Shown: positions 37,512 through 46,849, counted from the stretch's first letter. The stretch is DNA of 64,000 nucleotides from CAYFZR01 sp964347835 [NCBI: uncultured archaeon] (GCA_964347835.1 CAYFZR010000068.1:22953-86952), one strand, 5' to 3'. The notes: generated by a model from the letters alone, not told the origin. Translations and numbers: made by a program.

Positions 37512-37841
37512 ATGGAATGGATTCCAAAGTGGATGGCTGAGGTATATCAGAAGTTATTTTCAGTATTCGGTACCGACGAATTCTCTACCACGTTAGCCAA
37601 GCATCTCTTTGAAGATGAACAGATATTTTTTAAGGCTCTTTCAGAGTTGCAGAAGAAAAAATGGATAATTCGGATGAGAAAAGGAAGATACAAACTGATT
37701 GATTTAAATGAGATAATATTCCAGGTGACTCCAGAATTGTCCTTCAAAAATGTGGAAGAAAAGGTAAAAGAACGAAAGAGCATACCTAACGAGACTATGA
37801 TTAATCTATCATTTGAGATACATGGATTGAGGGGTTACTGA
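37512..37841 (+). CDS. Winged-helix protein, possible AbiEi-like antitoxin
   Basis: The product has 109 residues. The helix-turn-helix-like region FSTTLAKHLFEDEQIFFKALSELQKKKWI is followed by a basic wing (RMRKGRYKLIDL). It shares a base with the next gene, which encodes a nucleotidyltransferase-like protein. This pairing is the layout of AbiE-type toxin-antitoxin systems, where the first protein represses the operon and counters the second. The assignment is by context, since similarity is weak. Confidence 0.55.
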   Translation: MEWIPKWMAEVYQKLFSVFGTDEFSTTLAKHLFEDEQIFFKALSELQKKKWIIRMRKGRYKLIDLNEIIFQVTPELSFKNVEEKVKERKSIPNETMINLSFEIHGLRGY

Positions 37842-38338
37842 TGTACGTAGAGCAAATCATTTCGATTCTAAAGTTATTCGAAGAAAAAGACATCGAATAT
37901 ACCTTGGTAGGAGGAATTTCCGGCATAATCCATGGAAGTCCGTATACTACTCCAGAGGTCGAATTCGTTGTTTCTATAGATCCAAATGACCTCGCAGATT
38001 CTCTAAAAAAACTTGGGTGGAGAAAAGAGGAGGATCGTTACTTTCACAAAACCCTAAAAATACCTTTAAAATTGTACAGAGACTACAGAGGGTTTAATTT
38101 AAACAAAAATGTGAAGATAGTCGAAACTAGGCTAGGAAAAAATAAAATCAAGGTTAACTCTCCAGAAGATTATGTAATCACTACAGCAGTAGGGGGATCT
38201 TTAGAAGAACTTCATCGCGCCTTAGCAGTCCTTATTGCAAACAAAGAGATTTTAGACAAAGATTATTTAATCAGGAGAGCCGGAGAAGAAGGAGTTAAAG
38301 AAAGAATTCTGTCGTTTCTGAATAAAATTGGAGTTTAA
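37841..38338 (+). CDS. Nucleotidyltransferase-like protein, possible toxin partner
   Basis: The product has 165 residues. The start matches the minimal nucleotidyltransferase fold: YTLVGGISGIIHGSPYTTPEVEFVVS, with GG followed by E-x-E where two acidic residues bind metal. A helical C-terminus follows (SPEDYVITTAVGGSLEELHRALAVL). Similar proteins (DUF6036, AbiEii/MenT group) modify tRNA or other acceptors. It is translationally coupled to the winged-helix gene. The acidic pair is Glu-Glu rather than the usual Asp-Asp, so activity is uncertain. Confidence 0.6.
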   Translation: MYVEQIISILKLFEEKDIEYTLVGGISGIIHGSPYTTPEVEFVVSIDPNDLADSLKKLGWRKEEDRYFHKTLKIPLKLYRDYRGFNLNKNVKIVETRLGKNKIKVNSPEDYVITTAVGGSLEELHRALAVLIANKEILDKDYLIRRAGEEGVKERILSFLNKIGV

Positions 38339-38475
38339 ATGACATTCTAAAACTTCTATTAATAGATGCAAAGAATACTTCATTTTCTTAGCAATCTACC
38401 TAACAGATGCTTGACACGATTATGACTAATCAAAGAAAAAGGTTTTATTGAGGTATGTTAAACAAATAGAAAGAG

Positions 38476-38796
38476 ATGAATATGTCCGATGAAAAAAATC
38501 TTCTTGGCGCTCTTTCGTACCCGATATGGATTATTGCGATATTAATATTAGTTACAGATGAGAGAAAGAAAGATTTCAGCAGATATCATGCATATCAAGC
38601 GTTATTTTTCAATATTGTCTCCTGGACAGTGCTTGTAGCGTTCTCCTTTGTTCTTATAGGATATTTTCTCTTTCCAATTTGGCTCGCAATAACTTGCATA
38701 TACGCATATAAGACGTATCAGGGAGAAGTATTTTCTATACCAGTGGTCACAAATCTCACCAAGAAATTTGCTCCTGACTTGCCAACCTTCGAGTAG
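38476..38796 (+). CDS. DUF4870-like small membrane protein
   Basis: The 106-residue protein has three hydrophobic segments (LSYPIWIIAILILVT; LFFNIVSWTVLVAFSFVLIGYFLF; IWLAITCIYAYKTY) and the family hallmark RYHAYQALFFN between the first two. The function of DUF4870/Tic20-like proteins in archaea is unknown. The start could also be ATG 38482. Confidence 0.75.
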   Translation: MNMSDEKNLLGALSYPIWIIAILILVTDERKKDFSRYHAYQALFFNIVSWTVLVAFSFVLIGYFLFPIWLAITCIYAYKTYQGEVFSIPVVTNLTKKFAPDLPTFE

Positions 38797-38801
38797 AAAG
38801 G

Positions 38802-39140
38802 TTAGCAGGTCAGATGGAGCGCTGCAATAACTTTCTTAGATTTTGAAAGTTCATTAAAAAGGTTGCATGCTTTTTCAGTTTTCTCAATAATAATTTCTAT
38901 GTCTTTATTTCTTATATAGTCTTCAACCTCGGGTAAGACTTTCATTACTCCGTAATGCCCTGAACCAACTATAAAAACATCTGACTCTTCTAGAACAGCC
39001 TCTTTTATGTCTTCTATGCACAATTGATGCCCTGATTTTCTCCACCAATTATCAAAGATGCGATCTGGTAAAATGATTATGTCTTTGGTATACTTTTTTC
39101 CGTCAATTACGATTTTGCCGAACTCGTATGAATCGATCAT
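38802..39140 (-). CDS. Mth938-like (DUF498) domain protein
   Basis: The product has 112 residues. Its opening FGKIVIDGKKYTKDIIILPDRI and SDVFIVGSGHYGVMKV are typical of the Mth938/NDUFAF3 family, a small alpha/beta fold of unknown archaeal role. It is last in a leftward run with DUF473 (2 bp upstream), PAC2, UPF0146 and ppsA. Confidence 0.8.
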   Translation of the reverse strand: MIDSYEFGKIVIDGKKYTKDIIILPDRIFDNWWRKSGHQLCIEDIKEAVLEESDVFIVGSGHYGVMKVLPEVEDYIRNKDIEIIIEKTEKACNLFNELSKSKKVIAALHLTC

Positions 39141-39141
39141 T

Positions 39142-39528
39142 TTATCCAGCGCGATAGTGTTCTATTCTTTCTCTGACCTGCACTATCAATTCTCTTCCAA
39201 AACCACGATCCTCGATGCCTATTACGCGACCATTTCCCATAATTTCTAACTGTACCCTACCAACGATTGTCTCATGCTCTTCAAAAATTTCAAACTGTAC
39301 GATTCTTTGGGCGCTTATTTGTTTTGAACGGACTCTTGCGATGTATCCTTCGTCACCCCTCTTGATGTCTTCCTTAGATTTAGCTGTTATGAATAATAGA
39401 TCTCCTATGTTAATATCCATCAATGCGTTGAGATTATGGATATTTTTTAGTTCTAACGTTCTGATTCTATCGTGTAGTAGATCCCGAAGGGCTCTTGGAG
39501 AAATTGAGGTCAAAGCATAAATTTTCAC
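39142..39528 (-). CDS. DUF473 family protein
   Basis: The product has 128 residues. Its N-terminus KIYALTSISPRALRDLLHDRIRTLELKNIHN and the IGDLLFITAKSKEDIKRGDEGYIA stretch fit DUF473, a family confined largely to euryarchaea. No catalytic motif is visible. It sits between PAC2 and the Mth938-like gene, with 9 bp and 1 bp gaps, so it is in the same operon. Confidence 0.78.
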   Translation of the reverse strand: MKIYALTSISPRALRDLLHDRIRTLELKNIHNLNALMDINIGDLLFITAKSKEDIKRGDEGYIARVRSKQISAQRIVQFEIFEEHETIVGRVQLEIMGNGRVIGIEDRGFGRELIVQVRERIEHYRAG

Positions 39529-39537
39529 AAGATCACC

Positions 39538-40257
39538 TCACAAATACATTACAGATGGAGGTCTTTCTTTTTCTTCTGCTGTTTTCATTTGCTGACTGAG
39601 ATCTTGCATGTACTCTTCGAATTTTTCTGCCTCTTCTAAAAGGGGTTCTGTTTTTATTTCTAAACCTAGTAATTTATTCAAGGTTTTTATCATTTCTGCC
39701 GCTGATCTCGGATCGGGTGCTATGCCTTCTGTTTCAGATAATATACACACCGAAAACAAGTCTTTGCTATAACAATCTAATAATATTTGTCCTGATATTC
39801 CTGTTATGCCTCCGCGTTCCATTAAGGGGATATTTGTTTCCTTAAGAACTTCTAAACTATCTGGAGTTCCAGCTACGCCGAAAACATTCCTTTCTTCCTT
39901 TTTACCAGCAGCCACGCCTGCTAAAGTTACTACCAATTTAGGATTGTATTTAGACATCCACTCGACAATACTTCCCGACGTGTCGAAGACCGCCTGAGGA
40001 GGTATGAATATGTCAGAATACAAGATAATGAGATTTTCTGTCGCATAGATGCGGACAGGCGGCTTAACGACACCCTTTTCTAAAACAGCAATCGGAGCAA
40101 AGTGTGGAGACTTCAAATACGCCACGTATTCCATATTCAACTCATTTATTATGTGGTATGCAGAGATGCTTCCTACTAAGCCAACTCCTGGAAAGCCCTC
40201 TATTATTATCGGCTCTTTGACATAAAAGTCCGCCATCTCAACTACCTCAGTTTCCAT
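39538..40257 (-). CDS. PAC2-family proteasome assembly chaperone with HbYX tail
   Basis: The product has 239 residues. IIEGFPGVGLVGSISAYHII opens the PAC2 fold. The protein ends in VMYL, that is hydrophobic-Tyr-any residue (HbYX), the motif by which PbaB-type chaperones and proteasomal ATPases dock in 20S alpha-ring pockets. A coiled, Glu-rich segment precedes the tail (residues about 200-230). This supports a PbaB-like role; the proteasome genes themselves are not in view. Confidence 0.85.
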   Translation of the reverse strand: METEVVEMADFYVKEPIIIEGFPGVGLVGSISAYHIINELNMEYVAYLKSPHFAPIAVLEKGVVKPPVRIYATENLIILYSDIFIPPQAVFDTSGSIVEWMSKYNPKLVVTLAGVAAGKKEERNVFGVAGTPDSLEVLKETNIPLMERGGITGISGQILLDCYSKDLFSVCILSETEGIAPDPRSAAEMIKTLNKLLGLEIKTEPLLEEAEKFEEYMQDLSQQMKTAEEKERPPSVMYL

Positions 40258-40295
40258 AGCAACACCTCAAGTCTATGTATGAAAAAATATGTGAT

Positions 40296-40679
40296 TTATA
40301 AAGATCTCGACCACTTAAATTCTTTCAGATAGAAGTGAGTTCCGCCATAATTTATTAACTTCCCTTCGCAGTATTCTCCTGATAAAGGTCTGATGAGCAT
40401 ATCTGCGCACACCTTTCTTGCAACCTTTTCTATATAGGGTACTAACTCCATTGGTGGTCTTATTGAATAAATTAAATCTGCACCTACGTATATACTTAAA
40501 TCAGGTTCTGTTATATCGTCTATTAGTGCTGGGAAATCTCTCCAAACCACATTTATGTCTGTGGCAGTAACCTTTAAACCCCTCACTTCTAAGGCATGCG
40601 CTATCTTGGTATAATTTCCCACGCCTACTTCAACCACATTTTTGTAGTTCTCAGAAATATAATCAATAATTCCTCTCAT
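40296..40679 (-). CDS. UPF0146 family protein
   Basis: The 127-residue product looks like a small Rossmann, SAM-like fold: VVEVGVGNYTKIAHALEVRGLKVTATDIN, then YVGADLIYSIRPPMEL. The family is archaeal with no proven function. It begins 14 bp after ppsA on the same strand. Confidence 0.85.
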   Translation of the reverse strand: MRGIIDYISENYKNVVEVGVGNYTKIAHALEVRGLKVTATDINVVWRDFPALIDDITEPDLSIYVGADLIYSIRPPMELVPYIEKVARKVCADMLIRPLSGEYCEGKLINYGGTHFYLKEFKWSRSL

Positions 40680-40693
40680 ATTATAAATATGGG

Positions 40694-43117
40694 TTAACGT
40701 TCTTCTTCTGCAAAGCGCCAGAAGAATACTTCATCCATGAAGTGTTTACCGACCTTGGGTCTTTGTGTTACTCCTCCTGTCAAGGCTTCCATCTGGATCT
40801 TCTTCTCTATCATTGAAGTCATTCTCCTCGCGGATATTACTGAGTCTGGATTGACAGAAATTGATGTAGCGCCCATTCTTATCAAGAACTCCAAATAGTC
40901 CAAGTAGACGCTGGGTGCCTGTCCGCAGATTGACGTTGTTACACCGTATTTCTTGCAGACTGTTATAGTATACGCCAGAGCCCTGAGTACTGATAGATCT
41001 CTCTCATCATATATCTCCTGTATAGCCTCATCGTTTCGATCTACGCCAAGGATTAACATTGTAAGATCGTTGGTACCAAAACTAATTCCGTCTACACCGC
41101 CTTTACAGAACTCCTCGATTAATAGTACACTGCTTGGAACCTCTACCATGATCCAGAGTTGGAAGTCAGGATCTATCCTGTTATCGAGGCCCTCTTCTCT
41201 CATTATCTTGACCACTTTGTTGAATACCTCAAACTTCCTAACGAAAGGAAGCATCACCCATACGTTCGTTAAGCCAAATTCGTCCCTTACCCTTCTAATC
41301 GCTTTCAACTCTAATCTGAATATATCGTCTTCTTTCAGATATCTATGCTGACCTCTATAACCTATCATCGGATTGGGTCCTACGTGCCCGGCTTCAAGTT
41401 CGTATTTCTCTCCTCCCGGCATCTCCAAAAACTCATCAGGCTTGAAGTCCAAGAATCTATATACAATTGGTTTTGGAAAGAAAGCCTCTGCTACCTCTCT
41501 TATACCATCGGCAAATCTCTCTACCATTACGTTTTCTCCGCCTTCTTCAATCAAAAGTCTGGGATGTTTGCCGATGCTTAGCATTAGGTGTTCTGCTCTC
41601 AGTAAGCCAACACCATCAGGTTCTGTCTCTCTTGCGACTTTATCAGCGATTTCCGGTATTGATAGATTTACATAGACCTTCGTGGCTGTAGTAGGTTGAA
41701 TAAGTCCTACTGATACAGCCGTAGGTACTGCCTCTTCTTCTAGTTCTATCAAGCGTCCTTTGTATACGACGCCTGTTGTTCCATCTGCTGTTACTTCTCC
41801 AACTCCGTCTAAAACTTCTGTTCCATTACTAGTACCCACTATACAGGGTATACCCATCTCTCTACTTACTATAGCCGCGTGACACGTTTTTCCTCCAGAA
41901 TCCGTAACAATTGCAGCAGATTTTTTCATGGCGGGTACCCAATCGGGTGTGGTCATTTCCGTAACCAGTATGTCTCCTTCTTCTACTTTTCCTATTTCCT
42001 TTACATCCAATATTACCTTTACAGGTCCAAAACCTATACCGGGGCTTACTCCAAGCCCCTTTAATAATATTTCTCTTTCAGCGGTTATTTTTGGTTCCTC
42101 CTCTTCTACCTTTTTTTCTTCCTTAACTTCCACCTTGGTATATACGGTTTCAGGTCTTGACTGCAGGATAAGTTGTTTGCCTTTTTCATCTATGGCCCAC
42201 TCTATATCCTGTGGTATACCGTAGTGTTCTTCTATCTGTTTCCCAAATTTTGCTAAGGTGATTACCTCTTCATCTGTTAGTGAAGGTATCTCCTGCTTAT
42301 CACTTTCCACCGGGATATGTTTTGTCTCTCCTGAACTCGGATCTCTTTGAAACTGAGATGTTTTTTTAGCGATGTACATGTTTAGTATTTCTAATGTGTT
42401 TTTATCCACCGTAAATTCATCAGGTGTGATTTTACCACTTACTATCGCCTCTCCTAAACCCCAACCTGAATTTATGAGAATTTTATCTTCTTCGCCAGTC
42501 ACAGGCTCTATGGTGAACATCACTCCGGCGCTCCTCGCATCCACCATCTGCTGCACCGCTACGCTTATCAAGACATCTTCATGTTTGAAGCCTTTTTCTA
42601 CCCTGTACATCGTGGCTCTAGGAGTAAACAGAGATCCCCAGCATCTTTGTACCTTTTCTAAGAGATCTTCTCTAGTTACATTTAAGAATGTATCCTGTTG
42701 TCCGGCAAAACTTGCTCCAGGCAGATCCTCTGCAGTAGCACTTGACCTTACGGCAACAAGCACGCTTTTATCTTTTGTTCTTTCTCTTAATTCGTCATAG
42801 GCATCTATTATAGCCTTTTCTATCTCCTCTGGCATTGGAGCAGTTTCAATAATTTCTCTAGCCTTTCCTGCTACCTTATTTAAAATATCTAAGTCGGTTA
42901 TATCGGCATCTTCAATAATCTGATACACTTTTTTATCTATTCCAGTCTTTTTTATAAAATATTCGAAAGCATATGCTGTTATAGCAAATCCAGGAGGCAC
43001 TGGAACACCTACTTTAGCAGATAGTTCTCCCAAGTTAGCGCACTTGCCTCCAACTAAGGGTATATCATCTTTGGTGAGGTGCTCGAACCATATGATAAAA
43101 TCTTCCTTTTCGGTAAT
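40694..43117 (-). CDS. ppsA: Phosphoenolpyruvate synthase, ATT start
   Basis: The enzyme of 807 residues makes PEP from pyruvate, ATP and water. The N-terminal ATP-binding domain (VAVRSSATAEDLPGASFAGQ) is followed by the phosphohistidine loop TDSGGKTCHAAIVSREMGIP and the C-terminal PEP barrel (FGTNDLTMLILGVDR). Reading frame and homology extend well before the first TTG at 43033 to ITEKEDFIIWFEHLTKDD. The only initiator near that point is ATT at 43117, six bases after GGAGGGGG. No ATG, GTG or TTG is in frame upstream. AT-rich sequence with many poly-A stretches lies before it. Confidence 0.92.
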   Translation of the reverse strand: MTEKEDFIIWFEHLTKDDIPLVGGKCANLGELSAKVGVPVPPGFAITAYAFEYFIKKTGIDKKVYQIIEDADITDLDILNKVAGKAREIIETAPMPEEIEKAIIDAYDELRERTKDKSVLVAVRSSATAEDLPGASFAGQQDTFLNVTREDLLEKVQRCWGSLFTPRATMYRVEKGFKHEDVLISVAVQQMVDARSAGVMFTIEPVTGEEDKILINSGWGLGEAIVSGKITPDEFTVDKNTLEILNMYIAKKTSQFQRDPSSGETKHIPVESDKQEIPSLTDEEVITLAKFGKQIEEHYGIPQDIEWAIDEKGKQLILQSRPETVYTKVEVKEEKKVEEEEPKITAEREILLKGLGVSPGIGFGPVKVILDVKEIGKVEEGDILVTEMTTPDWVPAMKKSAAIVTDSGGKTCHAAIVSREMGIPCIVGTSNGTEVLDGVGEVTADGTTGVVYKGRLIELEEEAVPTAVSVGLIQPTTATKVYVNLSIPEIADKVARETEPDGVGLLRAEHLMLSIGKHPRLLIEEGGENVMVERFADGIREVAEAFFPKPIVYRFLDFKPDEFLEMPGGEKYELEAGHVGPNPMIGYRGQHRYLKEDDIFRLELKAIRRVRDEFGLTNVWVMLPFVRKFEVFNKVVKIMREEGLDNRIDPDFQLWIMVEVPSSVLLIEEFCKGGVDGISFGTNDLTMLILGVDRNDEAIQEIYDERDLSVLRALAYTITVCKKYGVTTSICGQAPSVYLDYLEFLIRMGATSISVNPDSVISARRMTSMIEKKIQMEALTGGVTQRPKVGKHFMDEVFFWRFAEEER

Positions 43118-43265
43118 CTGAATCCCCCTCCTCTGGCAAGATTTTTTTTTAAAATTAAGAAATGTGTTGAAATATATAAATCTATTTATATTTAATTCTG
43201 TACAAAATTATACATTTATCGGAATTTCGTTGCTTTTTTATACTTCTAATTGAGAGAGATTTAGC

Positions 43266-43991
43266 ATGGAAGAAAAGAAGATGTCGATATGGGAACACCT
43301 CGAGGAACTGAGAAAAAGAATCCTAATATCAGTGGGATCTGTAATTTTATTCGCAGTAATTACTTTTCCTTTTACAGATAATCTTTTAGAATATTTAAAA
43401 AATGCTTTTCTTTCTAATAATCCGGCTTTCCCGGAGGGAATAAACTTGTTGGTTCTGGCCCCTATGGAGGCAATCTTTGTTAGGTTTAAAATGGCTATAG
43501 TTTTGGGATTCGTTCTTGCTTTACCGGTAATCATGTACGAGGGTATTAAGTTTATTGCCCCCGGTCTTTATCCTAAAGAGAAGAGGTTTCTTTTTGGCTT
43601 ATTCTTTTTCTGGTTGTTTTTAAGCATATTTGGTTTAGCCTTTGCATTTTTCCTCGTAATTCCTTTGACATTTAAGTTTATCCTCAGGTTCGCGCTTCCT
43701 TTTGCATCGCCTCAACTAAGATTAGAGTATTTTATGAGCTTTATTATGTATACAGCACTAGGTTGTGTGGCTATAGCCCAGTTGCCCCTCGTTTTAGGCG
43801 CTCTATCCTATTTAGGATTTGTAACTCCTGAACAACTGAAATATTACAGGAGGTACGCGATTGTAATACTTGCAATAATAACAGCGGTAGTAACCCCAGA
43901 TCCAACGGGGATTACAATGATTGTCGAGCTTATTCCTCTTTTGTTCTTGTATGAGGTAGGCATACAGGTGGCAAAGATTGCTAGGAGGTGA
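43266..43991 (+). CDS. tatC: TatC, twin-arginine translocase subunit
   Basis: The 241-residue protein has six predicted membrane segments. It opens with the family motif MSIWEHLEELRKRILIS, and has VLALPVIMYEGIKFIAPGLYPKEKR and, late, DPTGITMIVELIPLLFLYEVG. It exports folded Tat substrates. No tatA is adjacent. It overlaps the upstream region of the next gene, whose RBS lies in its last codons. Confidence 0.94.
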   Translation: MEEKKMSIWEHLEELRKRILISVGSVILFAVITFPFTDNLLEYLKNAFLSNNPAFPEGINLLVLAPMEAIFVRFKMAIVLGFVLALPVIMYEGIKFIAPGLYPKEKRFLFGLFFFWLFLSIFGLAFAFFLVIPLTFKFILRFALPFASPQLRLEYFMSFIMYTALGCVAIAQLPLVLGALSYLGFVTPEQLKYYRRYAIVILAIITAVVTPDPTGITMIVELIPLLFLYEVGIQVAKIARR

Positions 43992-43995
43992 TTCT

Positions 43996-44514
43996 TTGAA
44001 CGTAATCGAGGCGATCAAGCAGAGACGAAGTGTGAGAGAATTTACAGATGATGATGTTAGCGAAGATATTATTAAAAAGATCCTCGAATGTGCGAGATGG
44101 GCTCCTTCTGGAATAAATAATCAAGCATGGAGATTTATCGTTATAAAGAATAATGAAACAAAGGAAAAACTTTCTAAATTCACCCACTATGGGAGGATAA
44201 TTAATGAATCAAAGGTGTGCATCGCTGTCTTTTTAGATCTAAACGTGATGTACGACAGAACAAAAGACACTCAATCCATAGGTGCCTGTATACAGAATAT
44301 GTTATTAACGACGCATTCAATGGGTTTGGGCGCAGTATGGCTTGGAGAAATATTAAAGAATAAAGAAAAGGTCAGAGACATTTTAAAAGCACCTGAATTT
44401 TATGAACTTATGGCGGTGGTAGCATTGGGCTACCCGAAACCTAAAAAAAGGATTTCGAGTAGAAAGGATCTAAGTGAGATTACATACTTAGAAAGTTATG
44501 GAAACAAATTCTGA
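43996..44514 (+). CDS. Nitroreductase-family flavoprotein
   Basis: This FMN protein of about 172 residues starts at TTG 43996, which follows a nearly perfect AGGAGGTGATT site inside the end of tatC. Motifs are AIKQRRSVREF, ARWAPSGINNQAWRFIVI and GLGAVWLGEILKN. The substrate is unknown. It is placed between tatC and mfnA in one rightward operon. Confidence 0.88.
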   Translation: MNVIEAIKQRRSVREFTDDDVSEDIIKKILECARWAPSGINNQAWRFIVIKNNETKEKLSKFTHYGRIINESKVCIAVFLDLNVMYDRTKDTQSIGACIQNMLLTTHSMGLGAVWLGEILKNKEKVRDILKAPEFYELMAVVALGYPKPKKRISSRKDLSEITYLESYGNKF

Positions 44515-44525
44515 GGTAGGTTGAT

Positions 44526-45668
44526 GTGAGGGAAGAAGGACACACTAAAGAAGATATATTCAAAGAGTTAAAGAAATACAGAAACCTCGATTATAAATAC
44601 GAGAAGGGAGGGATACTAAGTTCAATGTGCACCATTCCTCACGAAATTGTAAAAGAAGTCTTCATGAATTTTTTTGAAACAAACCTTGGAGATCCTGGTC
44701 TTTTTTTGGGAACAAATAAAATAGAAAAAGAAGTAATATCTGCTTTGGGCAGTTTGCTTGGAAAGAACAAGGCTTGTGGATATTTGGTCTCCGGAGGTAC
44801 AGAGGCAAACATGATGGCTATGAGGGCAGCAAGGAATTTGAAAGGAGTAGAAAATCCTGAGGTAATTATACCTGAGAGCGCTCATTTCTCATTCGACAAA
44901 GCAGGAGATGTACTAAGAATAAATATGGTTAAAGTACCCCTCGATAATACTTTTAGAGCAGATTTGGAAGCAGTAGAAGATTCAATAGGTGAAAACACTA
45001 TCGCCATAGTTGGAATTGCGGGTACGACAGGATTTGGAATTATTGATCCGATAGAAGATCTGGCAAAGTTATCTTTAGATTACGATTTGTATTTACATGT
45101 GGATGCTGCGTTCGGAGGTTTTGTCATACCTTTTCTTAAAGAAATGGGATATAATCTTCCAGATTTTGATTTTTCCATAAATGGCGTTGATTCTATTACC
45201 ATAGACCCCCATAAAATGGGTTTGGCCCCAATACCAAGCGGTGGAATATTGTTCAGTGATCCCAAGGTACTGAAATACCTCGAGATAGAAACACCCTACC
45301 TAACAGAGCCGAAGCAATTTACAATGGTGGGAACACGACCTGGTGCCTCTGCTGCTGCAACATGGGCTGTTATGACTATGTTAGGTAAGAAAGGATACAG
45401 AGAAATAGTAAAAAATTGTATGGAACTTACAAAATATTCGGCTGATGGAGTTAAAAAGTTAGGGCTGAAACTAGCTATTGAGCCTACATTAAATGTTCTT
45501 ACCTTTCATGTAGACGATTTAGATGAAGTGATAAAAAAACTAAAACAAGAAGGGTGGATCGTATCTAGAACCAGAAAACCGCCTTGTATAAGAATTGTAA
45601 TAATGCCGCACGTGAAAAAAGAGCATGTAGACAGTTTCTTAGATACTTTAGGAAAGATTTTGGGGTAA
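44526..45668 (+). CDS. mfnA: MfnA-type PLP decarboxylase (tyrosine or aspartate)
   Basis: The product has 380 residues. The PLP lysine is in [14 protein letters not shown], and other signatures are [17 protein letters not shown] and [16 protein letters not shown]. In methanogens MfnA makes tyramine for methanofuran; in Thermococcales the same family makes beta-alanine for CoA from aspartate. The sequence alone does not separate the two. The start is GTG, with TAGGTTGAT just before. Confidence 0.9.
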   Translation: MREEGHTKEDIFKELKKYRNLDYKYEKGGILSSMCTIPHEIVKEVFMNFFETNLGDPGLFLGTNKIEKEVISALGSLLGKNKACGYLVSGGTEANMMAMRAARNLKGVENPEVIIPESAHFSFDKAGDVLRINMVKVPLDNTFRADLEAVEDSIGENTIAIVGIAGTTGFGIIDPIEDLAKLSLDYDLYLHVDAAFGGFVIPFLKEMGYNLPDFDFSINGVDSITIDPHKMGLAPIPSGGILFSDPKVLKYLEIETPYLTEPKQFTMVGTRPGASAAATWAVMTMLGKKGYREIVKNCMELTKYSADGVKKLGLKLAIEPTLNVLTFHVDDLDEVIKKLKQEGWIVSRTRKPPCIRIVIMPHVKKEHVDSFLDTLGKILG

Positions 45669-45672
45669 GGGT

Positions 45673-46230
45673 ATGTTAAAAAGATTAAAGGAGAGTTTGA
45701 AAAACATACTTGTAATCCGAAGGGGTGAATACGAGTATTTCATTCATCCAATAACAGATGGTGTTCCCCTGTTAGAACCGGATGTTCTTAGAGAATCTTC
45801 TATGTATATAGCAAAGACGGTTGATCTAAACGTGGATAAAATACTGACGATAGAAGCTATGGGTATACATCTGGCCACGACCCTTTCGCTTATGACAGAC
45901 ATACCAGTGGTTATAGTTAGAAAAAGAAGATATGGCTTGGAAGGAGAAGTAGCCGTACATCAAGTGACTGGATATAGTAAAGGGGAGTTATACATTAATG
46001 GAGTGAGTGAGGGAGATCGTATTTTGATCGTAGACGATGTAATAAGCACAGGCGGAACATTAATGTCAGTTATATCCGCTTTAAAACAAATGGGTGCGAT
46101 TATTACGGATGTTATAACAGTATTCGAGAGAGGAGAAGGAGTAAAGGAAGTAAAGAAGTCTACCGGCTTTGATGTTAAAACATTAATCAAAATTGACGTA
46201 AGAGACGGTAAAGTTACGGTGTTAGAGTAG
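45673..46230 (+). CDS. Archaeal purine phosphoribosyltransferase (Hpt/Apt-like)
   Basis: The 185-residue protein has the PRPP-binding motif [21 protein letters not shown]. Its N-terminus [13 protein letters not shown] is that of archaeal hypoxanthine/adenine phosphoribosyltransferases, and [13 protein letters not shown] is the flexible loop region. Base preference is not decided. It is the last gene of the tatC operon, followed by a hairpin cluster. Confidence 0.88.
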   Translation: MLKRLKESLKNILVIRRGEYEYFIHPITDGVPLLEPDVLRESSMYIAKTVDLNVDKILTIEAMGIHLATTLSLMTDIPVVIVRKRRYGLEGEVAVHQVTGYSKGELYINGVSEGDRILIVDDVISTGGTLMSVISALKQMGAIITDVITVFERGEGVKEVKKSTGFDVKTLIKIDVRDGKVTVLE

Positions 46231-46254
46231 ATAAATTGAAAAGACGATTAAAAA

Positions 46255-46332
46255 GCAACGCGGCTCGTTGCATCAAAACTTTGCACAAGAATCGAGATTC
46301 TTGGCATGCCAAAAATCTATGATTTTTGAGCA
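46255..46332 (+). repeat. Cluster of three hairpins after the phosphoribosyltransferase gene
   Basis: The first (46255-46271) is a member of the YGGCT-loop family: stem GCAACG / CGTTGC, loop CGGCT. Two contiguous 11-bp hairpins follow. 46282-46306 has TGC, a bulged A, CAAGAATC, loop GA, GATTCTTG, GCA. 46307-46332 has TGC, CAAAAATC, loop TAT, GATTTTTG, a bulged A, GCA. Both use the same TGC...GCA base clamp, and their bulges are on opposite sides. The junction reads as the palindrome TTGGCATGCCAA. Confidence 0.75.
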
Positions 46333-46385
46333 TTTAGAAAAAAGTTTTATCCGTAACGACCGGTTAAAAAAAAGTTCAAATTTAT

Positions 46386-46766
46386 TCAAGAAGATACTTT
46401 ATAAAACAATAAAAAGAAGAGAACAGTAGAGAGCCAGTAAAAGAGCGAAACGCGGAATACATGATCGTCTCTAAAATTCCCCCAACTTTTATGCCTAAAC
46501 ACGAACTTACCTATATGAAGGATGGAGTATAAATATACTAGAAACACGATTTCAATTGCTGCTAACAAATTATTCAAAAAATCAAAGAACCGTTTAATTT
46601 TTTTCGGAACCGTCGTGCCGGTTTTAACTATCAAAAAAATTATTACGAAAAAAATATACTTTAACCTTTCTGGCTCAGATTCTCTAAGTATATTTCTTTC
46701 TGCTTGTTTAGGTCGAAATAAATACATTAAAATCAACATAGAAATTCCTGCAATTATAATGGTCAC
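46386..46766 (-). CDS. Putative membrane protein
   Basis: The product has 126 residues with about four hydrophobic stretches (IIIAGISMLILMYLF, IFFVIIFLIVKTG, AAIEIVFLVYLYSI, LFYWLSTVLFFLLFY). No family is recognised and no good ribosome binding site is seen. AT-rich DNA can give such open frames by chance, so it is tentative. Confidence 0.35.
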   Translation of the reverse strand: MTIIIAGISMLILMYLFRPKQAERNILRESEPERLKYIFFVIIFLIVKTGTTVPKKIKRFFDFLNNLLAAIEIVFLVYLYSILHIGKFVFRHKSWGNFRDDHVFRVSLFYWLSTVLFFLLFYKVSS

Positions 46767-46849
46767 TTTGAAGTAATCATTGAGAAATTATTACACCTCC
46801 ATTTTGCGTACTACCTAAATATCTCCATCAAATATTTATCCATATTTTT

